DNA of 16,693 bases from UBA2253 sp964646985 (GTDB lineage: Bacteria > Bacillota_I > Bacilli_A > ML615J-28 > CAG-698): positions 1-16,693 of the forward strand of contig CAZYFI010000024.1 in NCBI GenBank assembly GCA_964646985.1, read 5' to 3'. The translations under genes and the position numbers were made by a program. Shown in pieces: positions 6,232 through 15,500 of the stretch (position 1 is its first letter; each line of letters begins with the position of its first letter). The notes beneath the pieces are model-generated. The model saw only the letters and a program-made list of their open reading frames with translations, made no database searches and had not been told where the DNA came from.

Positions 6232-8246
6232 AATCAATAAAGTTTCTTTTGGTGGTGGGATTTCTTTTTGTTTTTAGTGCTTGTAAAGAAGAACCACCCA
6301 TTATTGAAACATTTGATCCCATCTCTGTGACGATAGAAACTCCAAAAAGTGAAATTGAAGTAGATGACGTCATACAACTAACCGCTTCTATTTTACCTAT
6401 TGAAGCAAATCAAAATGTTGTTTGGAGTTCATCCGATATTGAAATACTTTCAATTGACGCAACTGGTAAAGTTGTAGGGGTGTCCCAAGGAACGGCACAG
6501 ATTACAGCAACATCTTTTGTAAAGTCTGATGTAACACAAGTGATAACCATTACGGTTCATCCGATATTAGTTCCTATTGAAGTCATTGATTTTGATGTTT
6601 TTATTGAAGATATCTTTTTAGATATGATTGCACAAGACCCAATGAATGTGAATTTTTTTCTTCGCTATCCTGAGAATTTTGAGTTAGGCGAATTCATCGT
6701 TGAGCCAATTGAGGTTTCCTTGGAATCTCATTTAGAAATGATAGAAGAAGCAGAAGATTTGCTTCTCCAACTAAATCTGTATGCTACCATCCCATTAACA
6801 GAAGAGCAAACATTAACGTATAAAGTGACTCAAGATTATTTACAAAAAATAATTGCTTACAAAGATTTTTATTATTATGACACCCCACTTGGAAGTTACC
6901 TGGGTTACCAAGCACAGTTGCCGTTTATTCTTGCAGAATATCATTTTTATACCAAAAAAGACATTGAAGATTATTTTGCTTATTTGACTACGACGCAACA
7001 AACGTTTGAAAATTTCATTGCTTTTGAAAAAGACCGTACCAATAAGGGATTTGGGTTGAATGATTTTTTACTTGACGGAATCATAGAACAATGCAATACA
7101 TTCACAAGCGAAGAAGAAAATTATTTGATTTCGGTTTTTAATGACAAAGTAGACGGTTTGGATTTTTTAACAGTTCAAGAAAAAGAAACTGCGAAAAGTG
7201 ATAATTTAAATTACATAAACAACCATTTTGTTAAGGCGTATGAGTACTTGAGTACTGAACTTGAAAAACTCAAAGGACAAGCGATTAATGATTTCGGATT
7301 GTTTTATTTTGAAAACGGAAAAGAATATTACGAATTGCTATTCAAAGAAGCCAGTGGTACAGATATGGAGGTTAATTCTGCATATAGTTACTTTAGAGGT
7401 ATTTTAGAATCTGAATACCAAGAACTAATGGTTTTATACGATAAAAACCCTAATCTCTTTAATATTATCAATTCTCCTGATTTTTTGTCCGCTAAGGATT
7501 ATCAAGAGACATTTGATTATTTGCGAGAACAGTATAGTAATGATTTTCCAAGTATTGGCGATGTTGCTGTCAATATCAAACCAATTCACCCTTCTTTAGA
7601 AGAAAATTCTTCACCGGCGATGTATTTCCTCTCACCGATTGATGCTAGTGTTCCTGAAGTCATTTATATAAATCACTCAACATTTTCTGAAAATCCAACA
7701 TATGCTTATTTCACCATTGCTCACGAAACAATCCCTGGACATCTTTTACAACATGTCATTTTAAAAAATAGCGATCTTCCCAATTTAAGAAAATATCTTG
7801 ATTTCACAAGTTATTCTGAAGGTTGGGCAGTTTATATTGAGGAATATGTTGGAAAATATACTGATGTTGATCAAGATTTAATTGAAGCATATCATATTAA
7901 TCAAAGATTGACTTATGTTATTTTGTGCGTTGCCGATATTAAAATCAATTATCATGGCGACACAATCGATGAATTCGGAGAATTCCTAGATGATTATTTT
8001 GGAAAAATTCCTCAAGAATCTTTAGAAGACATGTATTATCAATTAGTGGAAGAACCTACCAACTTTTTTGAATATTTCTTTAGCTATTATCGTTTGATGT
8101 CATTAAAGCAAGATTTCCAATCGTTGGCAGCTAGCAAGAATTATGAGAACATGGATTTGGAGTTTCATAAATTTTATTTATATACGGGGCCTGCTCCTTA
8201 TTATATTTTAAAAGATCAAATACCAATTTATTTAAGTCATAATTAA
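6228..8246 (+). CDS. Big2-domain lipoprotein with DUF885-type zinc metallopeptidase domain
   Basis: A 672-residue lipoprotein anchored outside the membrane. The signal peptide ends in a lipobox-like FSAC with lipidated C19. Residues about 33-108 are a bacterial Ig-like Big2 domain (IQLTASILP, VVWSSSD, GTAQITATS). The rest matches the DUF885 peptidase family: the zinc motif is HETIPGHLLQH (H499, E500, H505) and the third ligand is probably E531 in YSEGWAVYIEEYVG. DUF885 proteins are gluzincin-like and are thought to act as peptidases or carboxypeptidases; the natural substrate is not known. The gene starts inside the ackA stop (ATGA), with AAGG at 6213-6216, and is the last gene of the operon before a strong terminator. 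Peptide scavenging at the cell surface is a plausible role, by inference. Confidence 0.88.
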   Translation: MKSIKFLLVVGFLFVFSACKEEPPIIETFDPISVTIETPKSEIEVDDVIQLTASILPIEANQNVVWSSSDIEILSIDATGKVVGVSQGTAQITATSFVKSDVTQVITITVHPILVPIEVIDFDVFIEDIFLDMIAQDPMNVNFFLRYPENFELGEFIVEPIEVSLESHLEMIEEAEDLLLQLNLYATIPLTEEQTLTYKVTQDYLQKIIAYKDFYYYDTPLGSYLGYQAQLPFILAEYHFYTKKDIEDYFAYLTTTQQTFENFIAFEKDRTNKGFGLNDFLLDGIIEQCNTFTSEEENYLISVFNDKVDGLDFLTVQEKETAKSDNLNYINNHFVKAYEYLSTELEKLKGQAINDFGLFYFENGKEYYELLFKEASGTDMEVNSAYSYFRGILESEYQELMVLYDKNPNLFNIINSPDFLSAKDYQETFDYLREQYSNDFPSIGDVAVNIKPIHPSLEENSSPAMYFLSPIDASVPEVIYINHSTFSENPTYAYFTIAHETIPGHLLQHVILKNSDLPNLRKYLDFTSYSEGWAVYIEEYVGKYTDVDQDLIEAYHINQRLTYVILCVADIKINYHGDTIDEFGEFLDDYFGKIPQESLEDMYYQLVEEPTNFFEYFFSYYRLMSLKQDFQSLAASKNYENMDLEFHKFYLYTGPAPYYILKDQIPIYLSHN

Positions 8247-8247
8247 C

Positions 8248-8277
8248 AAAAAGCCAAACTACCGTTTGGCTTTTTTT
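8248..8277 (+). terminator. Strong intrinsic terminator of the ackA operon
   Basis: AGCCAAAC (8252-8259), loop TACC, GTTTGGCT (8264-8271), within a T run 8271-8277. The preceding A run (8248-8252) can extend the stem against the T tract, so it could also work on the opposite strand. It begins just after the peptidase stop codon. Confidence 0.9.
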
Positions 8278-8324
8278 AACGAAAAAAAGACCTTTTTCAC
8301 TAATATATATGTGGAGGTGGTCTA

Positions 8325-10307
8325 ATGAAAAAAATAGTTGCACTAATATTCGTTATATGTTTCACAAATCACTTGAATGTAAAGGGCGCAGAAACGATTG
8401 TTACAATAGAAGGCCAAGGAGAAGATGATTTATTGGTTGAGGAAGGGTTGCAAATTATAGAACACAGCGTGGATTGGAGTCAAGTCGGCGAATATGATGT
8501 GAAATACTATAATCAAGAGACCATGCAATACGAATATAAAAATGTTGTGGTCACTCTAGAAGAAAATTTAGAACAAGGAATTTCCTATTTTTCTCACGAA
8601 CAGTTTTTATATGATGCTCTAGCTTTGGGTGGCCTTCCGATTGATGATGATCATGTCTTGGTTTATGGAGGTAAAAATGATGGCTACTATCCATATCAAA
8701 CACAAAATGATGCACACTTTGCTTATTTTGCGGTTTGTAACAAAGGAGTGATTGTTTGGGAGAAAACAATCAATGATTTATTTTATGGTGCCATTCGCCA
8801 TGCCGTTAAAAAAGACAATGGATTTGTAATCATTGGCGACTATGATACAGTAAATCAAGGACGCAATATTTTTATTCATGAATATTCCTTGAGTGGTCAG
8901 TTGCTTTTTAAAAAAGAATTGATTGGCTATGGAGATGATTTTGCCCATCGTCTCACCATTTTTCAAGAAGAATTGTATTTTATAGCGAGTAGTAATTCAA
9001 CAACAAATGACTATCAAGGACTTTCTCATTCTGAAAACAATATTGTAATTGGAAGAATGACCAAAGAACCTGAAAGAATGCTCAGTTTGATTGGAATAGG
9101 TAACAGTGGAGTGAATGTTTTTTTAGATGTATTATTTACCGATGAAGCGATGTTTTTACTCGTGAATTTTAAGAAAGAAGGTTATTTTATTTCTTTAGAA
9201 AATAAGTATGATTTTGTTGGGATTGTGAAAGTCGATTATAGATTAAATGTCCATGAGTGGCATGATTTAGAAAACTACACATTGGGTGATAAATACGGTC
9301 TTGTGTGTTTTGGTGAAGAAATAGGATTATATTCGTATTATTATCAAATCAATCGAGCCAATATTTTTGTCTTAGATCTCGATTTAAATTACTTAAGAAA
9401 TGAAACAATTGTTATAAGTGAAGGCAATTATCAAATACTTGATTCAAAAATGGTGGAAGAAGAAAATATTTTTGTGGTTTTTACAAAAGTGATGCAGGAA
9501 CAAAATGTTTTTTATTTTATTTATTTATATGATCATGAGAGAAAATTGGTTTACTATGAAAAATTATCTATATTAGATGTTACGCAAAAAAATATTTATG
9601 TTGGTGTTGACGAACATTTAAACATCCAATTGATTGATAAAATTGATGGTGAATGGATTATCATGACGCTATATTCATTCATAAAAGCGGAAGTGAAAAC
9701 CATAAGTTATGATCATTTGATGATTGATCAATTAAATTTATGGGTAAATGGAACCGCCATTGCCCCTCTATTATACAAAAACAACATTGGCATGAATCCT
9801 TTTGGCATGTATACAAATTTCAACCTTTTTTCTACATCGAATTTTAAAGTACTATTGCCCATGAACTACGAATACTATTTACAAACCAATGTACGTTCTG
9901 CAGAAATTTATGACTTAAAAACAAAGGTGTATTTTAATGGAACAGGTTATTTAAATCAAAATAAAATCAATTCTGGTTATGAGATACCGGAAGAAGGCAA
10001 CTATGTTCTTGAAGTAAGAGGCAATCATGGAGAACAAAAAGTCATCGTTTTTACAGTGAGTTCTTTAAGTGAAAAGAATACTCCATTGGTTGTAGATGAT
10101 TCTTTTGAGAGTGTTCAGTTGATTGATAAAAAAGAAGTGGTTCACCTAGACAATCATTTGGTATCATTGGTAGTAAAACCTGAAGAAAAAGATAAAATTC
10201 CCCTAGCGGTATATTTAGGCTTAAGTGGGTGTTTGCTAGGGGTGATTTTTGGGGTTGTTTATCCTTTGCAAACTCGAAAAAGGAAAATCATATGCAAACA
10301 GTCATAA
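8325..10307 (+). CDS. Membrane-anchored ectodomain protein: Ig-like, propeller-like repeats, Ig-like, C-terminal TM (paralogue A)
   Basis: A 660-residue protein whose function I do not recognise. Residues 1-22 are a signal peptide. About 23-80 look like a short Ig-like domain (SQVGEYDVKYY). About 90-480 contain irregular beta repeats of the kind seen in propellers: HVLVYGGKNDG, GFVIIGDYDT and ELYFIASSNS follow a pattern of strand, turn and 'view/track a value' repeats. About 505-585 form an Ig-like domain (VYFNGTGYLNQNK, GNYVLEVRGNHGEQKVIVFTV). Residues 625-648 are one transmembrane helix, followed by RKRK. The topology is therefore type I: almost the whole chain outside, a short basic tail inside, and no LPXTG. 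GGAGGTGG at 8313-8320 gives a very strong ribosome site. No convincing promoter is visible in the short gap; TTAACG/TAATAT (8276-8306) is a weak candidate with a 19-bp spacer. The gene overlaps the next by 16 bp. Confidence 0.7.
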   Translation: MKKIVALIFVICFTNHLNVKGAETIVTIEGQGEDDLLVEEGLQIIEHSVDWSQVGEYDVKYYNQETMQYEYKNVVVTLEENLEQGISYFSHEQFLYDALALGGLPIDDDHVLVYGGKNDGYYPYQTQNDAHFAYFAVCNKGVIVWEKTINDLFYGAIRHAVKKDNGFVIIGDYDTVNQGRNIFIHEYSLSGQLLFKKELIGYGDDFAHRLTIFQEELYFIASSNSTTNDYQGLSHSENNIVIGRMTKEPERMLSLIGIGNSGVNVFLDVLFTDEAMFLLVNFKKEGYFISLENKYDFVGIVKVDYRLNVHEWHDLENYTLGDKYGLVCFGEEIGLYSYYYQINRANIFVLDLDLNYLRNETIVISEGNYQILDSKMVEEENIFVVFTKVMQEQNVFYFIYLYDHERKLVYYEKLSILDVTQKNIYVGVDEHLNIQLIDKIDGEWIIMTLYSFIKAEVKTISYDHLMIDQLNLWVNGTAIAPLLYKNNIGMNPFGMYTNFNLFSTSNFKVLLPMNYEYYLQTNVRSAEIYDLKTKVYFNGTGYLNQNKINSGYEIPEEGNYVLEVRGNHGEQKVIVFTVSSLSEKNTPLVVDDSFESVQLIDKKEVVHLDNHLVSLVVKPEEKDKIPLAVYLGLSGCLLGVIFGVVYPLQTRKRKIICKQS

Positions 10308-12511
10308 TGATGCTTTCTGCGTTTTGTTCGCTTGTCTTAGCTGAGCCAAATAAAGACTTTTCAATTTGCATAACACCAGTTTCTGAAGTATATGAAGACG
10401 AAAAAACCCAAAATTATGAATTATATATAGGTGAAGAAACCATATTAAAGCATGTAACAAATGATTGGGAAATAAAAATGCCACATTCGAATGATGTTAG
10501 ATTGTTTCAAATTAATGATAATGCTTTTGTGTTCTATGTAGAATTAGGTTATTTAAAGCTATTGGAATGCAATCCTTTAGGAACAATCCTTTTCCATAAT
10601 ACCATGATACAAAACCCAATTATTGATCAATGGGATATTGTTTTTCACAATGAGTTTATTATTGTAGGTGGCATATCGACTTACGAATATGGAGGTTTTA
10701 TTGAAGAAAAACAAACCAAAATATTAGGAAAACAAGATGCTTTTATCGTTTCTGTCAATTTAGAACATGAAATTACGAATAAAAAAATTCTTGGAGGCAA
10801 AGAAAACGAATATTTTGAAACCATCGTTTGTTCTGAAGAAAGTCTATTTGTTCTGGGTAAGAAAGATCCTTATTCAGGTGGTGATTTTGGAAATGGGGGT
10901 CAACAAAAAAATACAAATTTTATTTGCAATTTAAATAGTGATTTTCTTTTAATTGACTATAAAATTTTAGATAATTCTGAACAAATCACGAGTTTTACTT
11001 TTTTTGAAGAATACCTATATTATTCTAATCAAAGTTTTTTGTATAAGTTTGACCAAAATTTGAATATTGTTTTAAAAAGAATGGTAGATGAACCCATTTT
11101 GTTTTCTATGATTTCTTATTTCCAATGTTTTATTGTTTTGGAAGTTGGAAGAGTATCTATTTATAGCATCATTGATTTTCAACAATTATATTATCAAGAT
11201 ATCGAAGAAATTAAATTTGATAGTCAATTTCTTCTAAATCAAAGAAGTTTAAAATTGAAAAATGATGAATATTTATTTTCTTTAGAAGTCCTCGATTTCC
11301 GTGACTTTTATCTTCCATTAAGATATTTTGATGGATTTTCTGAAGAAACAAACATAAATGGGTTGTTTGATGTCTTAGAAGTAACAAAAAAAACAAGTGA
11401 CCCACAATTTAATCCATTGGTGTTTGGTGACTATGAATGGGAATATGAAATACAAACGAGTGATTATCAAAAATTTTGTTTTACTAGAGTAGTTGGTGTA
11501 GATTTAGAAGTGAATGTTTCCGAAGGATTTATTTATCCTGTTGGTTATACTTTAAAGTTTACAGGAAATGCAACTCTGAATGGAAAAATTATCGCCAATA
11601 ATTACGCTATTGCTGCCAGTGGAGTTTATCAACTCGTTTTACAAGGTACGAATGAAACAAAAGAAGTTGTGAATTTTTCGGTTGATAGTGAGCAAATTGT
11701 ATTTCAAGAAAACAAGACTCGGCATTTCCATCAAGAGGTAGTGAGGGGTTCCATTTTTTATTTAGACTTTTCTTTTATTGGAAATATAAATGATGTAGTT
11801 GGAGTTGAAATCAATGGAGAGATCATTCAAACGTTTGTGTTTGACAGTGTAAACAAAAAAATACATGTTCGTTTGTTGGCCGGTGAAGTTGTTGGAAGTT
11901 GTTTTTATTATGTAAAGCGAATAATTTATCAACTGAACGGTAATGAATTTAGCAAACAAGTGAATGAAGTTGTCATTATTAACGTCGTTGGATTTGCGCC
12001 TGAAGTGAGCGTTGTTGAAGAAAAAGATTTGTCATTTCAAATTCTTGTAGAAGATGGTGATGCTACAGCAAGAATGATTAAAATTGAAGCGATTTCTCAT
12101 GTTGATGATCAAATATTTTATTTGCCTTTGGCTGATGGAAAAATACAATGGAGCCATTTGCCTGAACACAATTTATATGATATTACAATCTCTTTGGTTT
12201 ATGATTCAGGCAATCATAAACTTGGAGATATTGAAATCATGCGAACGAAAATGCAAAGTAAAGCAAAGGTTGATTTGGGAGAAATTGTGATTTTAGAGAA
12301 AGCCAATACTTTGAAAAAAATGTCATTATCATTTTCACCAGGTCAATCAACCATTCAAGAAATAATCGTCAATAATCACGTCGTTTATGAAAGTGAAAGA
12401 ATCAATTATATAAGCGCAATTTTCATCGGATTATTGACCACAATAGCAAGTTTTTTTGTTTCTTTGTTCATTCATCGTGCCATAAAAAAACAAAAACGAC
12501 GATATTTTTAG
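10292..12511 (+). CDS. Membrane-anchored ectodomain protein: propeller-like repeats, multiple Ig-like domains, C-terminal TM (paralogue B)
   Basis: A 739-residue protein of unknown function, distantly related to the gene before it. The start is ATG 10292, because AAAAGGA lies at 10277-10283 and residues 1-17 then form a signal peptide (VIMMLSAFCSLVLA-EP); an in-frame ATG at 10229 would bury that signal. About 50-330 hold propeller-like repeats (FIIVGGISTYEYGG, KQDAFIVSVNLEHEI, LFVLGKKDPYSGGD). About 405-465 match paralogue A's Ig-like domain: LKFTGNATLNGK versus VYFNGTGYLNQNK, and GVYQLVLQGTNETKEVVNFSV versus GNYVLEVRGNHGEQKVIVFTV. About 470-700 add further beta-sandwich regions with no match in A. 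Residues 707-729 are a transmembrane helix followed by KKQKRR. The strict coupling to A suggests that they act together, perhaps as a heteromer; that is inference. Confidence 0.7.
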   Translation: MQTVIMMLSAFCSLVLAEPNKDFSICITPVSEVYEDEKTQNYELYIGEETILKHVTNDWEIKMPHSNDVRLFQINDNAFVFYVELGYLKLLECNPLGTILFHNTMIQNPIIDQWDIVFHNEFIIVGGISTYEYGGFIEEKQTKILGKQDAFIVSVNLEHEITNKKILGGKENEYFETIVCSEESLFVLGKKDPYSGGDFGNGGQQKNTNFICNLNSDFLLIDYKILDNSEQITSFTFFEEYLYYSNQSFLYKFDQNLNIVLKRMVDEPILFSMISYFQCFIVLEVGRVSIYSIIDFQQLYYQDIEEIKFDSQFLLNQRSLKLKNDEYLFSLEVLDFRDFYLPLRYFDGFSEETNINGLFDVLEVTKKTSDPQFNPLVFGDYEWEYEIQTSDYQKFCFTRVVGVDLEVNVSEGFIYPVGYTLKFTGNATLNGKIIANNYAIAASGVYQLVLQGTNETKEVVNFSVDSEQIVFQENKTRHFHQEVVRGSIFYLDFSFIGNINDVVGVEINGEIIQTFVFDSVNKKIHVRLLAGEVVGSCFYYVKRIIYQLNGNEFSKQVNEVVIINVVGFAPEVSVVEEKDLSFQILVEDGDATARMIKIEAISHVDDQIFYLPLADGKIQWSHLPEHNLYDITISLVYDSGNHKLGDIEIMRTKMQSKAKVDLGEIVILEKANTLKKMSLSFSPGQSTIQEIIVNNHVVYESERINYISAIFIGLLTTIASFFVSLFIHRAIKKQKRRYF

Positions 12512-12534
12512 TGCTAGAGATCCTAGCACTTTTT
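12510..12534 (+). terminator. Intrinsic terminator of the ectodomain pair
   Basis: AGTGCTAG (12510-12517), loop AGATC, CTAGCACT (12523-12530), then TTTT. The 8-bp perfect stem starts within the stop codon of paralogue B. The T tract is short (TTTTCTACTTT), but the stem is stable. Confidence 0.85.
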
Positions 12535-12544
12535 CTACTTTGTG

Positions 12545-12573
12545 TAGAAAACATAAGGTGTTTGTGTTATAAT
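12545..12573 (+). promoter_or_regulatory. Extended -10 promoter of dnaE-pfkA
   Basis: TATAAT at 12568-12573 is preceded by TG (TGTTATAAT), with TAGAAA (12545-12550, 4 of 6 consensus bases) 17 bp upstream. It lies directly after the preceding terminator. Transcription would start near 12580, so the leader before ATG 12592 is very short. Confidence 0.65.
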
Positions 12574-12591
12574 TAAAAAAAGGTGAAAAGA

Positions 12592-15500
12592 ATGAAGTTT
12601 GTCAATTTATACATTGAAACTGAATATTCTATGCTACGAAGTTTAATCAAAATGGACAGTTTGATTGAAAAAGCCAAACAAGATTTGCAACAAACTTTGG
12701 CTATTTGTGATTATGAAGTGATGCATGGAGCAATGAAATTTTATTTTCAGTGTTTAGATGCACGCATCAAGCCAATTTTGGGATTGCGTGTTCATGTAAA
12801 AATTGATGATGAGATTGACGTTCTATTATTGTATGCAAAAGACTTCAATGGATATCGTAATTTAATGAAAATATCCACCTATCTAAAAACAAAAGGACCG
12901 ATTTCAATATTAGATTGCAATTCGCTTTTTTCTAGTTTGCTTGCCATACTTCCAAGTGATGAAAATTCAATTGTTCATTTATGGAAAAATAATCCTTCTT
13001 TTGCTTTAAAGCGCTTGGATTTATATCAGCAGATGTTTTCTGATATCTATTTAGGAATTGACTTACAAACTGAAGAAATGAGATTGCTTGCCAATGATTT
13101 CATTTCTTTTGGAAAAGAAAACAACGTTGATGCAGTAGCGATTCATAAAACATCTTTTTTAGAGAAAGAGGATTTTTTAGCCTATCAAACGATAAGATGC
13201 ATTGATTTAGCAATCAATGAATATCCTTATACAGAAAAAGAAATGAATCAGTGGTATTTAACGAACGATCAAGCCATCAAGAAATTTTCCATGTATCCTG
13301 AGTTAATTGCCAAGACCGAAGAAGTAGCAAACAAGTGTGATTTACGATTGACATTGGGAAAATATCAATTACCTATTTTTCCTGATTCAAAAGGACAATC
13401 GGCGACTTATTTATCAGATCTTGCAAAACTTGGCTTGAATAAAAGATTAAAAAACATGCAAGTTGATGTAGAGAAATATAAAAGTCGTTTGTTCTATGAG
13501 CTAGATGTGATCCAAAAAATGGGTTACTGTGACTACTTTTTAATTGTTTATGATTTTATTAAATTTGCAAAAAAGAACAAGATTCTTGTCGGACCTGGTA
13601 GAGGGTCTGGACCTGGCTCTTTGGTGAGTTATGTGTTGGGAATCACCGACATTGATCCTATGCAATATGATCTTTTGTTTGAGCGCTTTTTGAATCCTGA
13701 ACGTATTACGATGCCTGATATTGATACTGATTTTCCTGATAATCATCGTGACGAAATCATAGCATATGTGAAAGAAAAATATGGTTATAACAAAGTTGCA
13801 CATATTTCTACATTCGGAACTTTTGGCGTTCGTTTGGCCATAAGGGATGTTGCAAGAGTTCTGAAAATGTCAGATTTGGTTTTAAATGAAATTTTAAAGT
13901 TTATTCCTTCTGCAGATGCTTTGATTAAAGAAATAGTGCAGTCCAATGAAATGTTGGCTAATTTGGTTTTGGTAAATGACGATGTAAAAACATTGGTCGA
14001 TTTGGTTATGAAAATTCAAGGCTTGCCAAGGCACGTATCTACCCATGCAGCGGGAATTATTATGGCAAAAGAAGATCTTGTTGAGTATGCTCCGCTCCAA
14101 GAAGGTTTGAATGGACTATTACAAACGCAATATGAAGCAAGTGATTTAGAAAAAATAGGATTAATCAAAATTGATTTTCTTGGTTTAAGAAATCTTACCA
14201 TTATTCATAATGTAATTTCGAAAATATTACCTTTGAATCCAGACTTTGATATTTTAAAAATACCTCTTGATGATCGTTCCACTTACCAAATGATTGCATC
14301 AGGTGATACAGATGGCGTTTTTCAACTCGAATCTAGTGGCATGCGTCATGTTTTAACTGGGCTAAGAACAAGTGAGTTCATGGATATTGTGAATGCAAAC
14401 GCATTATTTAGACCTGGACCAATGGAAATGATTCCATCTTTCATCAAAAGGAAGTTTGGCCAAGAAGAAATAGATTATTTGCATCAGGATTTGAAAGATA
14501 TTTTAGAACCCACTTATGGAATTATTGTTTTTCAAGAACAAATCATGTTGATAGCACAAAAATTTGCAGGATATTCTTTGGGAATGGCAGATATATTACG
14601 AAGAGCAGTATCTAAGAAATCAGCGAAAGTACTTGAAAATGAACGAGAACGATTTGTTAGGAGTGCTATAAAAAAAGGATATGATGAACCTACTAGTCAA
14701 AAAGTTTATGATTATATTGTAAAGTTTGCCAATTATGGGTTCAATAAGAGTCACTCGGTAGCCTATTCATTCATCGCCTACCAAATGGCTTACTTAAAAA
14801 AACATTATTACCAATTTTTTATGTCTGAATTAATGACCAACAGTATTGGAAGTGTTGGCTTAATCAAAACGTATATTGATGATTGTAAAAAGAAAAAAAT
14901 TAGCGTTCATTTGCCCTCGGTTAATTATAGCGAAGATTATTTTGTTGTAAAAGATGGTATCATTTACTATTCGTTATTGGGGATTCAAAATTTAGGTGCG
15001 TTAACATTAGGAAATTTGCTCAATGAAAGAAAAGCAAATGGCCTTTATCAAAATTATGATGATTTTGTTGCAAGGACCAAAAATATCTTAAACAAACGCA
15101 TTGTAGAAAGCATGATTCATGCTGGTGCTTTAGATGATTTTTCGCTTCCACGTAAACAAATGGTCTTGGAATATGAAAATAGTGTTAGTAGATCTAATTA
15201 TTCTTCTTTATTGCAAGATAATTTAACCGAGAGAAATATTGCAAATGAAGAATATTCATTTGATGAAATATCAAAATTAGAAAAAGAAGCATTGGGCTTT
15301 CATTTTAAATATAGTATTTTTAATCGTTTTTCCGATTTTAAAGCTAAATATAATTTGGTTAATTTAAATGAACTGAATGTAACTTCCAAGGCTCAAACTT
15401 TGTTTGCCATTCGCCGCGTGAAAACAATCATGACAAAAAATCAGCAAACAATGGCTTTTATAGAAATGTATGATGATAATGGAAAATTTGATGGGGTTTT

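Noticed and set aside
10229..10291. Upstream ATG adding 21 residues to ectodomain paralogue B
   Set aside because: It would place charged residues before the signal peptide, lies deep in paralogue A, and a good AAAAGGA site serves the ATG at 10292.
12583..12591. GTG start extending DnaE by three residues
   Set aside because: This GTG is part of the ribosome site AAAGGTG that serves the ATG at 12592.
13540..13803. Antisense open frame opposite the DnaE catalytic core
   Set aside because: The plus strand here encodes the invariant PDIDTDF region; the antisense frame has no support.
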